Counted from the first letter of the stretch, positions 50,036 through 59,816 are shown. The stretch: DNA of 64,000 nt from Sphingobium sufflavum (GCF_021403115.1 NZ_JAJSSH010000010.1:62001-126000), one strand, 5' to 3'. Notes: a model not told the origin generated them from the letters alone. A program made the numbers and translations.

Positions 50036-51145
50036 TCAGGCGGCCTTGCGGATCACGGATTTCTCGGTGGACTTGCCGCGCGGCAGGATCTTGTCGACCT
50101 TGCGGTCCAACTCCTGGATGGCTCCCAGCGCGACGCCCAGCGCATCCGTGATGGGAATGACCTTCCCATCGCCCTTGCCGGTGGCGGCGTGGAAGTCTTC
50201 CGCATAGGGGCCAATGTGACGGCCACCGTCGGCGATCCCCTCCTTGTAGGACCATTCCTCCACCGGCATCTTGCGGACGGCCGCCAGCACGCCCTTCACG
50301 GGAGCCTTGTCCTCCTTGAAGTCCTTGGAGGACAGGAGCGACATGCCAGCACCCGCAATGGAGCCGAGCGCACTCATGAAGCCGCCCGACGACTGCTGTT
50401 GGGCCTGCCATGCCTGAATCTGGTTTCCGTACAGCCCGTTCAATGCGCTGGCCTGTCCGGCATAACCGTTCATGGCTGTGCCGTAGCCAGATTGCAGGAC
50501 GCCCATCGATTGGGTGTATCCGGCATTACCCGCCGCTGTGGTTCCGGCCGCCGTCGATCCTGCACTCACGCCGAGGCCCAGCGAGGACGCTGCCGAGCTG
50601 GGCAGGCCGTTGCCCATGTTCACGGCGTCGCCCTTCAGGGCAATCGCCTCTTTGCGAACGGCGGATCGCGCGGTGTTTTCCGCGCCAGCCGCCGCCAGCG
50701 CGGTGCCGGTGTCGGCGGCGCGCTCCACGCCCGCATAGCGTCCGCTGGTCGGACTGATTCCCGCTGCGGCCATGGTGCGTTCGCGGCTGGCGGCCTGCCG
50801 GGTGGCGTTATTGATGACGTCGGCGCGCGCTTCAGCCGCGACGCTGCCCTGTCGTTCCGCGCTGTCCCACGTCTTGGCCGAGCTGATGAGGTCATCCTGC
50901 ATCGGCTGGTAGACGGACTTGTATCGCGCCCGGTCCTCAGACGCCCATTCCTGCGCCTGCCGCGACGCGGCGAGCTGCTCGGCGCTGACCTCCTTGGTCA
51001 GCTCCGCCATCGTGTCGTTGCGCTTGTTCTCGGCCGCCCACTGCTCCTTGGAGATGGCAAGCCAATCTTCGCCGAGCTTCGCCTGTTTCAGTGCGGCCTG
51101 GCCGATCTGCGGATCGGGACTGGGTGCGCTTGAACTACCGCCCAT
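50036..51145 (-). CDS. virion protein with C-terminal S74-like chaperone domain
   Basis: 369 residues. The first 260 are Ala/Ser/Gln-rich coiled coil with Gly-rich runs. The C-terminal 100 residues match the Peptidase S74 intramolecular chaperone pattern: SSKDFKED with a Ser-x4-Lys dyad, VLAAVRKMPVEEWSY, GRHIGPYAEDFHAATG and GVALGAIQELDRKV. In tail spikes this domain folds the trimer and then cuts itself off. Here it ends a protein encoded among internal virion genes, which is less common. Its start overlaps the GNAT stop by 11 bases. Confidence 0.7.
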   Translation of the reverse strand: MGGSSSAPSPDPQIGQAALKQAKLGEDWLAISKEQWAAENKRNDTMAELTKEVSAEQLAASRQAQEWASEDRARYKSVYQPMQDDLISSAKTWDSAERQGSVAAEARADVINNATRQAASRERTMAAAGISPTSGRYAGVERAADTGTALAAAGAENTARSAVRKEAIALKGDAVNMGNGLPSSAASSLGLGVSAGSTAAGTTAAGNAGYTQSMGVLQSGYGTAMNGYAGQASALNGLYGNQIQAWQAQQQSSGGFMSALGSIAGAGMSLLSSKDFKEDKAPVKGVLAAVRKMPVEEWSYKEGIADGGRHIGPYAEDFHAATGKGDGKVIPITDALGVALGAIQELDRKVDKILPRGKSTEKSVIRKAA

Positions 51146-51602
51146 GGGAAACTCCTTGTCGAGAGGCGAGGGGGATGAACCGACATTCGGACCGAAGCAT
51201 GCCCAGGACGATGATGTCCTGTCCGCTGGGGCCAGCGTTGCGCATCACGCCCTCCTGCCTGAAGCCGAGATGCTGGTTGAGGCGAAGGGCGCGCGCATTG
51301 TCTGCGGGGACGAGGCCGGTGACGCGGCGGCGGTCGGCCTCAACGAACGGAAAGGCGAAGCCAGCCGCGAGGAAGGCTTTCGCTCCGAACAGGCCCGTGC
51401 CGTTGCTCGCGAGATGAACGTGGCAATCCGTCTCGGTCCACCGGTCATAGACCGCCACCCCCCGAATGTCGGCGTCGGGCGCCGCGACATCGTCGTTGAC
51501 GCCCCAGCCGATAGCACGCGCATCGGGGAAAAAGCGGATGCCTATCACCCGTTCTGCCCACGCGATAAGGCCGTTCCCATCGTTAAGAAGAAGTCTCAGC
51601 AT
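51135..51602 (-). CDS. GNAT-family acetyltransferase
   Basis: 155 residues. The C-terminal half has the GNAT acetyl-CoA pattern: VTGLVPADNARALRLNQHLGFRQ, the typical NxxA...LGF motif, followed by a closing strand DIIVLGML. The N-terminus carries the first strands (LIAWAERVIGIRFFPDARAIG). Such enzymes sit among virion genes of several podovirus-like phages, where they may acetylate host proteins or virion parts. The substrate is unknown. Confidence 0.82.
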   Translation of the reverse strand: MLRLLLNDGNGLIAWAERVIGIRFFPDARAIGWGVNDDVAAPDADIRGVAVYDRWTETDCHVHLASNGTGLFGAKAFLAAGFAFPFVEADRRRVTGLVPADNARALRLNQHLGFRQEGVMRNAGPSGQDIIVLGMLRSECRFIPLASRQGVSHGR

Positions 51603-51664
51603 ATCCCACCATCATACTGAATATGCTTGCGACTATGCCCTATAGTTCCAAAGGCTGGTAGGGG

Positions 51665-51988
51665 CTATGTGAGGGCGGCCACGATCTCGATCAGGGCTGC
51701 CCGAATATGGGCAACGTCTGCTTGCAAGCTGTTGAAATCGGCTTGCGTGGGTGCCGCGCTGATGGGTGCGGAGGCAAGCGGAGGGACCGCTATGGCCGTT
51801 ATAGCCTCATTTTCGTCCTGCTCTGCGCGCTCAAGGGATGCGACCGCACTTCGCAATTTCGCGATCAACTCACGCAATGCTTCGCCGTCGCCCTTCCGCA
51901 TCGCCGCTTTTGTGCCGTCGCCCTGCCGCCCCGACAGGACACCCACGACTTCCTGAAGCTGGCGAAACTCCTGCGGGCTGATTGTCAT
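51665..51988 (-). CDS. small coiled-coil virion-region protein
   Basis: 107 residues from ATG 51986-51988, which overlaps the stop of the 580-residue gene by ATGA. The frame opens upstream at 52099 without support. Two helical stretches (EALRELIAKLRSAVASLERAEQDE and FNSLQADVAHIRAALIEIVAAL, each split by a Pro/Ala linker) suggest a trimeric or dimeric coiled coil. Function unknown. Confidence 0.6.
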   Translation of the reverse strand: MTISPQEFRQLQEVVGVLSGRQGDGTKAAMRKGDGEALRELIAKLRSAVASLERAEQDENEAITAIAVPPLASAPISAAPTQADFNSLQADVAHIRAALIEIVAALT

Positions 51989-53727
51989 CCTGCTGCCAGT
52001 TCCGATGGGGATGCGCCGATGGATATGGCGGTCACCAACTGGTTTCCACGCACCTCCACCTCCCAGGTGCGCGCCAGAAAGCCGCCGGGGAGGCGGCACG
52101 TCAGGTTCATGTCGACGATGTCGGCCACCGGCTTTCCGTCGGCATAGACGGTGACAAGGAACAACGGCTCAAATTCGTCCACGGGGGATAGCAGGGAACC
52201 CGCAAATGTGACCAGGCCAAGCGGCATGGATGGAAATGTCCCGCCGGTGACGTCGCCGTCGATGAGGGCTTCATTCGCCTCGCGGATCGCCTGTGCCAGC
52301 GCCTTCGACGCGGCGCGCTGCTCCGGGGTCATGGCGCTCTCGCCTTCGATCAGGATGGCGCCAAAATTGGTGTCGGCGGGCAGCACAAACCGCTTCGACC
52401 GCCAATACATCTCGCCATAGGACGTCGATATGGCGTCCCATTCATAGATGTCTTCGCCGTTCTTGAGCAGGTATAATGCCCCGCCAGCGGTGTCGGAGAA
52501 CATGGCGTCGGCGCTGTCGCTTCCGCGCGTGATGAACGGCGTTTCTCCGGTCAGGTCGATGATGAGCATGCCCGTGCGCTCAATGCCATCGCCGTCTGTG
52601 AAGGCGTAGCAGGTCAGGTATCGCCCGTTGAACGATCCCGCCACGAAGCTGTAGGGGTTCATGCGCAGCCAGTCGTCGCGCGTGATGAGGTTGCGCGTGA
52701 TGGTGTTCGCCCCGCTCTGGCTGATGACGACGAGGCCGTCCGTGGACGGGTAGGCGATGGAAGCGCCTAGGTCGACAATCCCGCGCGCGGATACGCAGGG
52801 CAGGTTCACCTCCAGCTTTTCCATGGACATTGTGTCCGGGCTGGTGCCAGCGACGACATAGGGCTGTCCTTGCGTCAGAACGGCCACTGCCGAGCCGAAG
52901 ACGCCCAGACCCATGATGGGAAAGTCCACGGTCAGAATGTATTTTTCCGGCCATGCGTGCGGTTTGTATGGTTCGGAGAAGTAGAGCTTTTTGCCCTCGA
53001 ACGCCGCCATGATGCCGTTCGGCAGCGCAATTAGTCCCGCCAATCCGTCAGGCGGTGTGTTGTAATCGAGAGAGGCAAGCGGCTCGGCGAACGGATGGTC
53101 GGCGATGACGTCGACGAACGGCGTGATGCCCACGGCCCGCTCAGCGATGAAATAGAGCTGGGTTTCCCCCAACGCGCTGGTCTGCGACCGGTAGATCCGC
53201 ATGCGATTGATGGCCCGGTCGGCGGCGGGCACGACGAACCCCGTAACCTGCACATCCAGCCCCGGACTCCAGAGCAGAGGATTGCTGACCGGCGACGGCT
53301 CGCTCTCCTCGTCGAGTGCTGTCACCCACGTATAGGCGTAGAGGATGGTCTGTTGCAGCGTGGGATCGGGGGAACCGCTGACCAGCGCGGCGGCGGGTGG
53401 CGTGAGCGGGCGTTGCAGGGCGAGGGGATAGGTGGAACCCGCTGCCCGGACCTTCGGCACGCCGTCGCCGGTAATGTACAGCCTGTTCTCTGCGATCGGT
53501 GCCGGTACAACATTGACCGGCACCGACCATGACAGCCACTCGTCGCCATGGAGGTATATGGCCTGAGCGGGTTCATCGAGATGATGAGCATAGCGCCCGC
53601 GGCGAACAGGCATGATTGCCCCATTCTCCAGCTTCGTATTCTCCGCCGCCTGCGCCGCACTATTGGGCAGCAGCCGGGGAATGAGCCGGGGGATTTCGCC
53701 TGTGAAGGCCGCAATGCGGATGCTCAT
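51985..53727 (-). CDS. beta-rich tail protein
   Basis: 580 residues from ATG 53725-53727; the longer frame to 53952 runs over the next small gene and is not used. The protein is rich in beta-strands with repeated Gly-Asn-turn patterns (GSFNGRYLTCYAFTDGDGIE, MYWRSKRFVLPADTN), like tail-tube or nozzle proteins of podoviruses. No enzyme motif is visible. The position between adaptor and internal virion genes supports a tail role. Confidence 0.6.
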   Translation of the reverse strand: MSIRIAAFTGEIPRLIPRLLPNSAAQAAENTKLENGAIMPVRRGRYAHHLDEPAQAIYLHGDEWLSWSVPVNVVPAPIAENRLYITGDGVPKVRAAGSTYPLALQRPLTPPAAALVSGSPDPTLQQTILYAYTWVTALDEESEPSPVSNPLLWSPGLDVQVTGFVVPAADRAINRMRIYRSQTSALGETQLYFIAERAVGITPFVDVIADHPFAEPLASLDYNTPPDGLAGLIALPNGIMAAFEGKKLYFSEPYKPHAWPEKYILTVDFPIMGLGVFGSAVAVLTQGQPYVVAGTSPDTMSMEKLEVNLPCVSARGIVDLGASIAYPSTDGLVVISQSGANTITRNLITRDDWLRMNPYSFVAGSFNGRYLTCYAFTDGDGIERTGMLIIDLTGETPFITRGSDSADAMFSDTAGGALYLLKNGEDIYEWDAISTSYGEMYWRSKRFVLPADTNFGAILIEGESAMTPEQRAASKALAQAIREANEALIDGDVTGGTFPSMPLGLVTFAGSLLSPVDEFEPLFLVTVYADGKPVADIVDMNLTCRLPGGFLARTWEVEVRGNQLVTAISIGASPSELAAG

Positions 53728-53731
53728 CGGA

Positions 53732-53977
53732 TCAACGGCGCTGCGTGATCGCGGAAAGGCCGGTCCGAATCGCGGCCAAGTGGACGCCCATGTCCTCCAG
53801 TCCGTCGAGCTGGACCAGCTTCTCCGAAAACGCCGAGACGGCCGGATCGGCGAGGAACTCGCGGATGGCCTGCCGTTCAGCCGCGACCGTGGCGAGATGC
53901 TCTGCCGCCTTCTTCGCATCGTCCTCGGCAATGATCTGCCGCATCTCTTCAAGGGTGGGTATTTTTGCGCTGGTCAT
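53732..53977 (-). CDS. small coiled-coil protein
   Basis: 81 residues, mostly helical with heptads (LEEMRQIIAEDDAKKAAEHL, FSEKLVQLDGLEDM). It lies 4 bases before the tail protein start and 78 bases after the DUF4376 gene. It may be a chaperone or connector. No family is recognised. Confidence 0.6.
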   Translation of the reverse strand: MTSAKIPTLEEMRQIIAEDDAKKAAEHLATVAAERQAIREFLADPAVSAFSEKLVQLDGLEDMGVHLAAIRTGLSAITQRR

Positions 53978-54055
53978 GTCTTGCCTTCCGTTCTGCCTGA
54001 CGGGTTGTCCGCGATGGCCGGGAGGCAGTGACCCGGCTATCGAATGTGAGGAAGC

Positions 54056-54601
54056 CTATCCCGGCCAGCCGCCCTCAATGTCGACGGCATCCAGTTCGGT
54101 TTGCGTCGTCGCGGCATCGATCGACGCTCGCAGGTCGCTGGCTCGCCCGTGCGCGGCGTCGATGAACGCCAGCCCGGTCAGATGGACCGTGATGATCTGC
54201 TGGGCGGTGAGGGGGACGCGGCTGTTGTCCTTCAGCGTCCAGGTCGTTGCAAAGGACAGGTCGAGGAGGAGCGCGGCTGTCGCGCCCGCCGCCGCGCCGG
54301 ACACATTGTCACGGGCTTCCTGATCGCTGTCGAATACGCCGATGCCGGGCACGTCTATGCCCGAATCGATCACGGTCGCCCGTTTAAGCTGCACGGACAG
54401 CCACATATCGACCTTCTGCTGCGCCAGCGGCGCGACGAAGGGGAGCAGGCTCTCTCCATCTTCCGCGATCACATAGGCGCCTATATCGTCGGCTTCGACT
54501 GCGACCTCTCCGGCTTGCAGGTGCGACATGGCGTGGGGCGTCAGGTCGAGGGCTGTGCGCGGAACCTCGCCCGGCACGCCCAGATAGAGGAACCGGCTCA
54601 T
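54056..54601 (-). CDS. DUF4376-domain protein, tail-fibre assembly type
   Basis: 181 residues. The C-terminal half (FATTWTLKDNSRVPLTAQQI, VHLTGLAFIDAAHGRASDLR, DAVDIEGGWP) matches the DUF4376 pattern often encoded next to phage tail fibres and thought to aid their assembly. Its ATG overlaps the fibre stop codon by TAATG, so the two are coupled. Confidence 0.72.
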   Translation of the reverse strand: MSRFLYLGVPGEVPRTALDLTPHAMSHLQAGEVAVEADDIGAYVIAEDGESLLPFVAPLAQQKVDMWLSVQLKRATVIDSGIDVPGIGVFDSDQEARDNVSGAAAGATAALLLDLSFATTWTLKDNSRVPLTAQQIITVHLTGLAFIDAAHGRASDLRASIDAATTQTELDAVDIEGGWPG

Positions 54602-57600
54602 TATTTGTACCTCCGGTCGCTCATGACCTTCGAGACGCCTGCGGGATAGAAGATGTCGGCATCGCCTTCGGCCCGCAGTTCGACGGTAGCCCAGGTGTTC
54701 GCGGCGATTTCAGCCTGTCCAAGCACAGGCATGCCGTCCTGCATCGAGCCAGAGCCATCGGTGAAATCAACTTCAGCCCCGTTGACCCGCGCCGAAACAC
54801 GAAACCAACGCCAGCCCGACGCAAAGCTCTGCCGGACCTTCCCAGTTACGTACAGCGTGCCAGCAAACTCAAAATAGACCGAATGACTCGTGAGTAGGAT
54901 CGTCGCGTCGTGCGGAGGATATTCATTCCCCCACTCATCGAACCCGCCGGGGTAACTGCGACCAGCACTCCAATGATTTGCGGTGCTATAGCTGGTGGTG
55001 ATGAGGCTGACGCTGTTGGGCGCGATCAGCGGCGTCGTGACCGCCTCATAATCCAGATGATCGGTCTTGATGCTGCGCGCGATGAGGTCGCCAAGGAAAT
55101 ACGCCTTGCCGCCCGCGATGACGAGGACATCCTCATCATCGCCCAGGGCAATGGACTTGGCGCGTAGGCCGATAAGCGAGCCGGAACCGCTCGCGGTGGA
55201 ACGCATGACCGCCCGGTTGCCACCTGCCTCCACGACGTTTTCAAGATAAGCCTGCGTTCGTCCGTTCACTCCGGCGAGAACACCCGCGTTGGTCTGCACC
55301 TGTGAATAGAGCGGTGCGAGCACCGTCTGGTCGCGGATTTCCTCCAGAGTGGCGGGACGAAGGGCGCAGCGATACCAGTCGAGGGTCTTGGCAGGCTGCG
55401 AACCGGTCCATCCTTCCCAGTTCGTCATCCTGACGATAACGGCCCGATCGGCGTTTGCAGGCGCCTGGATCAATTGGCTCCACCGATAAACCTTGCCTAC
55501 CTGTCCTGCGCCAGGAGCGGACCCGGTGGAATCGGGATCAGCGTACATATTGACGCCGTCACCTCCAACGCCCCCATTGCCGCTGTTGAGGAACTGCACA
55601 TAGCAGCCGGCGCCTTCGAGGGTGCCTGCGATCAGTTTTGCATGCACCTCTGCCACAAGCCATTGGAATGGCCGTATGCTGCGGAGCGCACTGGGCTGCT
55701 CCTGCTTGTGCCCCACGGTCTGGTTGGCGGCGGCGGCATCCCGCAGCGCATATCCAACTCCGTTCTCGCCCGTGATGCGCTGCGCCAGCCAGCCGAAACC
55801 CCAATCCTCCCAGTCGGCCGGGAATGCGGTGTCGTCGGGAAAGTTCAGGAAGCCCGGATTGGGATTGAGGGAGCCGAGCGATATACTGGCGGCGAGGATG
55901 GAGCTGGTGCGCGCTGAACTCGCCTGTTCCGTCGCGACAGATGCCTGAGACGCGGCGGTGCTGGAGCTGCCGGCCGCCGCCGCCGCCGCGTTCTGCGACA
56001 CCCCTGACCAATAGTTTGCGGTGTCACGGTGAGACTGGGCCGACGTGGAACTGCTCAGCGCGGCGGAGGCGGATCCAGCTGCCCCGCTCGCGCTGGAACT
56101 GGCTTGCCCTGCCGATGTGCTGGCCTGTCCGGCCGAGGTCGCCGCGGTGGTCGAGCTGTTCTGTGCAGCGAGGGCGGAATTTCCGGCCTCGCCTGCCTTG
56201 GTGGAGGCGGTGGACGCGGATGTCGATGCAGCGGAAGCGGCGTCCTGCGCGGCCTTCTCCGACGTGATGTCGTCGAAGTCGAGGGAGCGTACATGGAAAA
56301 CCGCGTTGCTGAAAGGAGAGTTCCAGTTACAGTGGATTCGGGGACGCCCCCATGCATAGCTGCCGGTGCACAGCCACTCGAACGACCGCGTAACAAAGGT
56401 CTGGAAGGGAAGGGCGTCGCCGTCGATGCCGAGCGTCTCATAGGTGAAATTGCCATCGCCATGGGCGAGACAGAAGCCCACAAAATGCACGGACGCAACG
56501 CCATTCGTCGCGTTGATGACGCGGGCGAGCTGCACTGTCACGCGGTAGCGATGGCCAGTAATGGGCACGAAGGGCGCGCGCTGAGCTAGGACATTCGTAG
56601 CTAACGGCTGGGTCGCAAAGACCGGATATTCGGCTGGCCCGAAATAATTGTCGGCGTAGGCGGCGGCTCCGGCAGAATCCTGCGTGGTTTCGTCGTAAAT
56701 CCAGAATGGCCTTTCCGCCGGCGAGAAGCCCGACGGCCGCGAAACGGACGCTGCTATCCGCGCGGTGACCGCCGATGATGTAGCGGACTGGGCGGACTGG
56801 GACGCTAATCCGGCCTGCGTCGTCGCGGTTGAGGCGCTGCCCGCTGCCGCGCCCGCGCTGATCCCTGCCGAATTTGAACTGTTGGCTGCGTTGGACGCAT
56901 GGCTGCTGGCGAGACTGGCGGAACCGGCGGCGCTGCTGGAGCTGGAGCTGGCCTGCCCAGCCGACGTGCTGGCTTGCCCGGCGGAGGTGTTCGCGTTCGT
57001 CGCCGATACAAGCGCGGCGGCGGCCTTCGAACCGGCATCGTCGCGATAGGTTGAGGCGGCGCTCGCGGAAGTTGCGGCGGCAGACGCCCCCTGCGCTGCC
57101 AGCTCGCTCTCGGTCACGTCCCTGATCGTCAGGCCAGACCATTGTGCGTCATGTGTGGGGTCATTCCACGGGCCGTTCGAGACAACGAGCGGCATGATGC
57201 GAACGGCATCCGACGGCGTGGTGATGAGATAGTCGACCGACGTCCAGACGTTCGTTGTCGTTGCCTGCGGGATGACGAAGGTGATGGTGCCGGCCGCATT
57301 CTGCGTCGCGACCCCGATCAGCATCGGAAAGGCGAACGTTCGCGCGTAGCAGCGCACGCGCAACTTGCGGCTGGCGTAATTTCCCTCACGCCAGTCCCGC
57401 TCGTAAATGTCGCGGTTGATTCCCTTGAACCAGTGGGTCGATCCGTCTGGCGGCAGGTCCGCCACATCGGTAACGACGGTGGTCCATGCGGCGTCCCACT
57501 TGCCTTTCAGGCCGTCGCTCGCCGTGGGCTTGGCGACGAGGTTTCCAGAGGCATGACTTTCAGCGGCGATCCGGCTGAGCTGCGCCGCGCTCGCGCTGTT

Positions 57601-58467
57601 GCCGCTGTTGCTCGCCTGCGTGGCCGCACTAGATGCGCTGGTCGATGCGGCGGATGCCGATCCGGCCGCCTGATCGGCTTTGCTGCTCGCGACATTCGCC
57701 GACCCGCTCGCGCTGGATGCGCTGGTCCCAGCCTCCGATGCTTTGTTGATGGCGACCGACGCGGACCCTGCGGCACTGGACGCGCTGCCCGTGCTGTTGG
57801 TCTGGCTCTGCGCCGATGCATTGGCCGCTTCGATGGCGCCATCCTCAGCGTCGCGCGCGGCGTCGCGCGCGGCGGTCGCCTGAACGAGAGCGGCGGTGAC
57901 GTTGTCCTTGGCGATTTGCGCCGTGGATGCGCTGGTCGCCGCGGCGCTCGCGCTGGCTGCGGCACTGGCGGTGCTTCCATAGGTGTTGAACAGACCGTCG
58001 ATGTCGGTTTTCGCCTGGGCGAGATCCTCCACCATGATCGCGACGCTCGACGTGCCTATGGCGGTGCCGGGGAGGGCGGTGTTCGTTGCCCCGGCCTGCG
58101 CCGGGCGCAGCGCATCGATGGGCGTGCCATCCGCATAGGTGAAGCCGACCTCGCCCCCGACGGCCACCAGTTCCTGTAGCGCGGCGGTGGTCAGGCGCAG
58201 CTCGACCGCATCGCCCGCGCTATAGGCACGCGGCTCACTACCCTCCTGTCCGCGCACGACGGTCAGCGCATCGCCGATCCTGCCGGTGCAGCGCAGATAT
58301 TCGATCTGGGCGCTATGGTTTTCGAGGGCGAGGGGAAACCAGTCGCCGACGTCCGGCGTGGCGGGAAAGCGAACGCCGTGGCCCAGTTGCACCATGATCG
58401 TGGTGGAGGCAGCGGAGATGGACGCCGACAATCTGGAACGGCTGTTGTTCTTGAGCTTGAGCGTCAC
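54601..58467 (-). CDS. long tail fibre with Ala/Ser-rich triple-helical blocks
   Basis: 1288 residues. The N-terminal 105 residues form a beta adaptor domain (VRFPATPDVGDWFPLALENH, RAYSAGDAVELRLTTAALQ). Three long Ala/Ser blocks follow, the first at about residues 166-308 (SASSASGSANVASSKADQAA type), each made of short heptad-like repeats that should form trimeric coils. Between them are beta-sandwich domains with similar texts (IRDVTESELAAQGA and LDFDDITSEKAAQDA), suggesting duplicated carbohydrate-binding modules. The C-terminus is beta-rich. It probably recognises the host surface. The DUF4376 protein is encoded directly downstream. Confidence 0.75.
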   Translation of the reverse strand: MTLKLKNNSRSRLSASISAASTTIMVQLGHGVRFPATPDVGDWFPLALENHSAQIEYLRCTGRIGDALTVVRGQEGSEPRAYSAGDAVELRLTTAALQELVAVGGEVGFTYADGTPIDALRPAQAGATNTALPGTAIGTSSVAIMVEDLAQAKTDIDGLFNTYGSTASAAASASAAATSASTAQIAKDNVTAALVQATAARDAARDAEDGAIEAANASAQSQTNSTGSASSAAGSASVAINKASEAGTSASSASGSANVASSKADQAAGSASAASTSASSAATQASNSGNSASAAQLSRIAAESHASGNLVAKPTASDGLKGKWDAAWTTVVTDVADLPPDGSTHWFKGINRDIYERDWREGNYASRKLRVRCYARTFAFPMLIGVATQNAAGTITFVIPQATTTNVWTSVDYLITTPSDAVRIMPLVVSNGPWNDPTHDAQWSGLTIRDVTESELAAQGASAAATSASAASTYRDDAGSKAAAALVSATNANTSAGQASTSAGQASSSSSSAAGSASLASSHASNAANSSNSAGISAGAAAGSASTATTQAGLASQSAQSATSSAVTARIAASVSRPSGFSPAERPFWIYDETTQDSAGAAAYADNYFGPAEYPVFATQPLATNVLAQRAPFVPITGHRYRVTVQLARVINATNGVASVHFVGFCLAHGDGNFTYETLGIDGDALPFQTFVTRSFEWLCTGSYAWGRPRIHCNWNSPFSNAVFHVRSLDFDDITSEKAAQDAASAASTSASTASTKAGEAGNSALAAQNSSTTAATSAGQASTSAGQASSSASGAAGSASAALSSSTSAQSHRDTANYWSGVSQNAAAAAAGSSSTAASQASVATEQASSARTSSILAASISLGSLNPNPGFLNFPDDTAFPADWEDWGFGWLAQRITGENGVGYALRDAAAANQTVGHKQEQPSALRSIRPFQWLVAEVHAKLIAGTLEGAGCYVQFLNSGNGGVGGDGVNMYADPDSTGSAPGAGQVGKVYRWSQLIQAPANADRAVIVRMTNWEGWTGSQPAKTLDWYRCALRPATLEEIRDQTVLAPLYSQVQTNAGVLAGVNGRTQAYLENVVEAGGNRAVMRSTASGSGSLIGLRAKSIALGDDEDVLVIAGGKAYFLGDLIARSIKTDHLDYEAVTTPLIAPNSVSLITTSYSTANHWSAGRSYPGGFDEWGNEYPPHDATILLTSHSVYFEFAGTLYVTGKVRQSFASGWRWFRVSARVNGAEVDFTDGSGSMQDGMPVLGQAEIAANTWATVELRAEGDADIFYPAGVSKVMSDRRYK

Positions 58468-58479
58468 TTCGCGCGGACC

Positions 58480-59079
58480 TCACATGAAACGGGATTTGGC
58501 ACGCGCTGGCGCGCGCTGCTGGCCTCGGATGCTGAGGTTGAAGCCCTTATCCATCGCCCGTTCGAACAGGCTGATGTGGTGCGCGGCGAGAGCCGGGTTG
58601 CTGAACGGCTGGTTCGGAATTGCCAGCAGCGTTCCCAGCGCGCCGTTGGCGATGTCGCGGCCGTGAAGGTCGCGCAGGAAGTCGGGAAGCTCATCCGCCA
58701 AGGGCGCGGGCATGAGGAACAGGCTCAGCTCCAGCTTGCCCGGCTGGGCGCGGGGGACAAGCTGTAAAGCAGCCGGGCTGCGTTGAGTGATGGCCCACGG
58801 CATGCCGTCGTCGCCGAACTCGGCATCTGAATAGCGCGTCTTGCCGAGGGGGCGGCCATCGAACGCGCTGCTCTCGATGTCGATCAGGACGGCATCTTCG
58901 GGCGTGCAGGGGATATCGGTTTCGGTGCCGTCGAGCGTTATGCTGTGCCGGCTGCGCCAGCACCGCGTGCGCTTGCAAAAATCCTGCGCCGCATCGATGA
59001 CGTGGGCGCTGACCGTTGGTTCAGGCGCAGTCGTCGCAGAGGGCAAAATCCAGCGGAAGAAGTCCGTTGGATCGGCCAT
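58480..59079 (-). CDS. head-tail adaptor-like protein
   Basis: 199 residues. A helical N-terminus (DFFRWILPSATTAPEPTVSA) leads to FCKRTRCWRSR and a mixed fold ending in helices (NPALAAHHISLFERAMDKGF). The start overlaps the stop of the 244-residue protein at 59079. Size and order (capsid, adaptor, tail) suggest a connector. No strong family match is claimed. Confidence 0.55.
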   Translation of the reverse strand: MADPTDFFRWILPSATTAPEPTVSAHVIDAAQDFCKRTRCWRSRHSITLDGTETDIPCTPEDAVLIDIESSAFDGRPLGKTRYSDAEFGDDGMPWAITQRSPAALQLVPRAQPGKLELSLFLMPAPLADELPDFLRDLHGRDIANGALGTLLAIPNQPFSNPALAAHHISLFERAMDKGFNLSIRGQQRAPARAKSRFM

Positions 59080-59813
59080 CAGACTGGCCCCGTCGCTTCG
59101 CTCTTGATGCCGGGTGAACGGTTAGGGCTGTTTAGCATCTCCTTGTTCAGCTTGATACCGACGGAGGTGGCGAACTGCTGATAGTGCAAGGTCGCACGCT
59201 GGCCATTGCCTGCGTAAGTCGAGTCCTTGCTGTACGCGCGATAGCAGACGAAATCGACGAGGGCGGAGATGTAGATGTCCGGCAGCGAGAGATTGATTTC
59301 GTAGGACGCAATCTCTTCCGGTTCGTCGTCCTCTGCAACTGCGATAGCGGCTGGCACCGTCGACAAGACTGCTTCGATTTTGCCTGTTCCGGTGTTGCCT
59401 GGATAGACGTAGAAGCTGCGCGTATCTTCCTCGTCATAGATATAGTGCTTCACGGCCTGCTTGAACGGGAGGACATTGCTGTCGTGCCAGTCGCGGTGCT
59501 GGGCGTCGAGGATGTCGCGGGACACGATGCGGATTGCGGAACCACCGGTGCGCAGATGGTTCGGTGCATCGCCGACGGCGGTGATGTTGCGAACGATGCG
59601 GAGCAAAGACAGCGCGTCGTCGGGTATCTGCTGCCAGGTGCCCGCCAACAGGGGGATCACGCGATTTTCGCTCGATGCCGACGGCTTGTGCAGCACGATT
59701 TCGCGCTGACCGTCGTTGAGCCACATGCACAGCTCAACGAGCGGCCAGCGCACACTCGTTTCGTCGAGGATGATGCGCCGCGCGCGGTCGAGGATATGCG
59801 ACGCCATCCCCAT
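59079..59813 (-). CDS. phage adaptor protein (DUF6682-like)
   Basis: 244 residues (Met3 is an alternative start). The opening MASHILDRARRIILDETSVRWPLVELCMWLNDGQREIVLH, read in pieces, follows the pattern of head-tail adaptor proteins found after N4-type capsid genes: an N-terminal helix pair with WLNDGQREI and a later DIYISALVDFVCYRAYSKD. It would join portal and tail. It lies 3 bases after the 243-residue gene. Confidence 0.7.
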   Translation of the reverse strand: MGMASHILDRARRIILDETSVRWPLVELCMWLNDGQREIVLHKPSASSENRVIPLLAGTWQQIPDDALSLLRIVRNITAVGDAPNHLRTGGSAIRIVSRDILDAQHRDWHDSNVLPFKQAVKHYIYDEEDTRSFYVYPGNTGTGKIEAVLSTVPAAIAVAEDDEPEEIASYEINLSLPDIYISALVDFVCYRAYSKDSTYAGNGQRATLHYQQFATSVGIKLNKEMLNSPNRSPGIKSEATGPV

Positions 59814-59816
59814 GGA

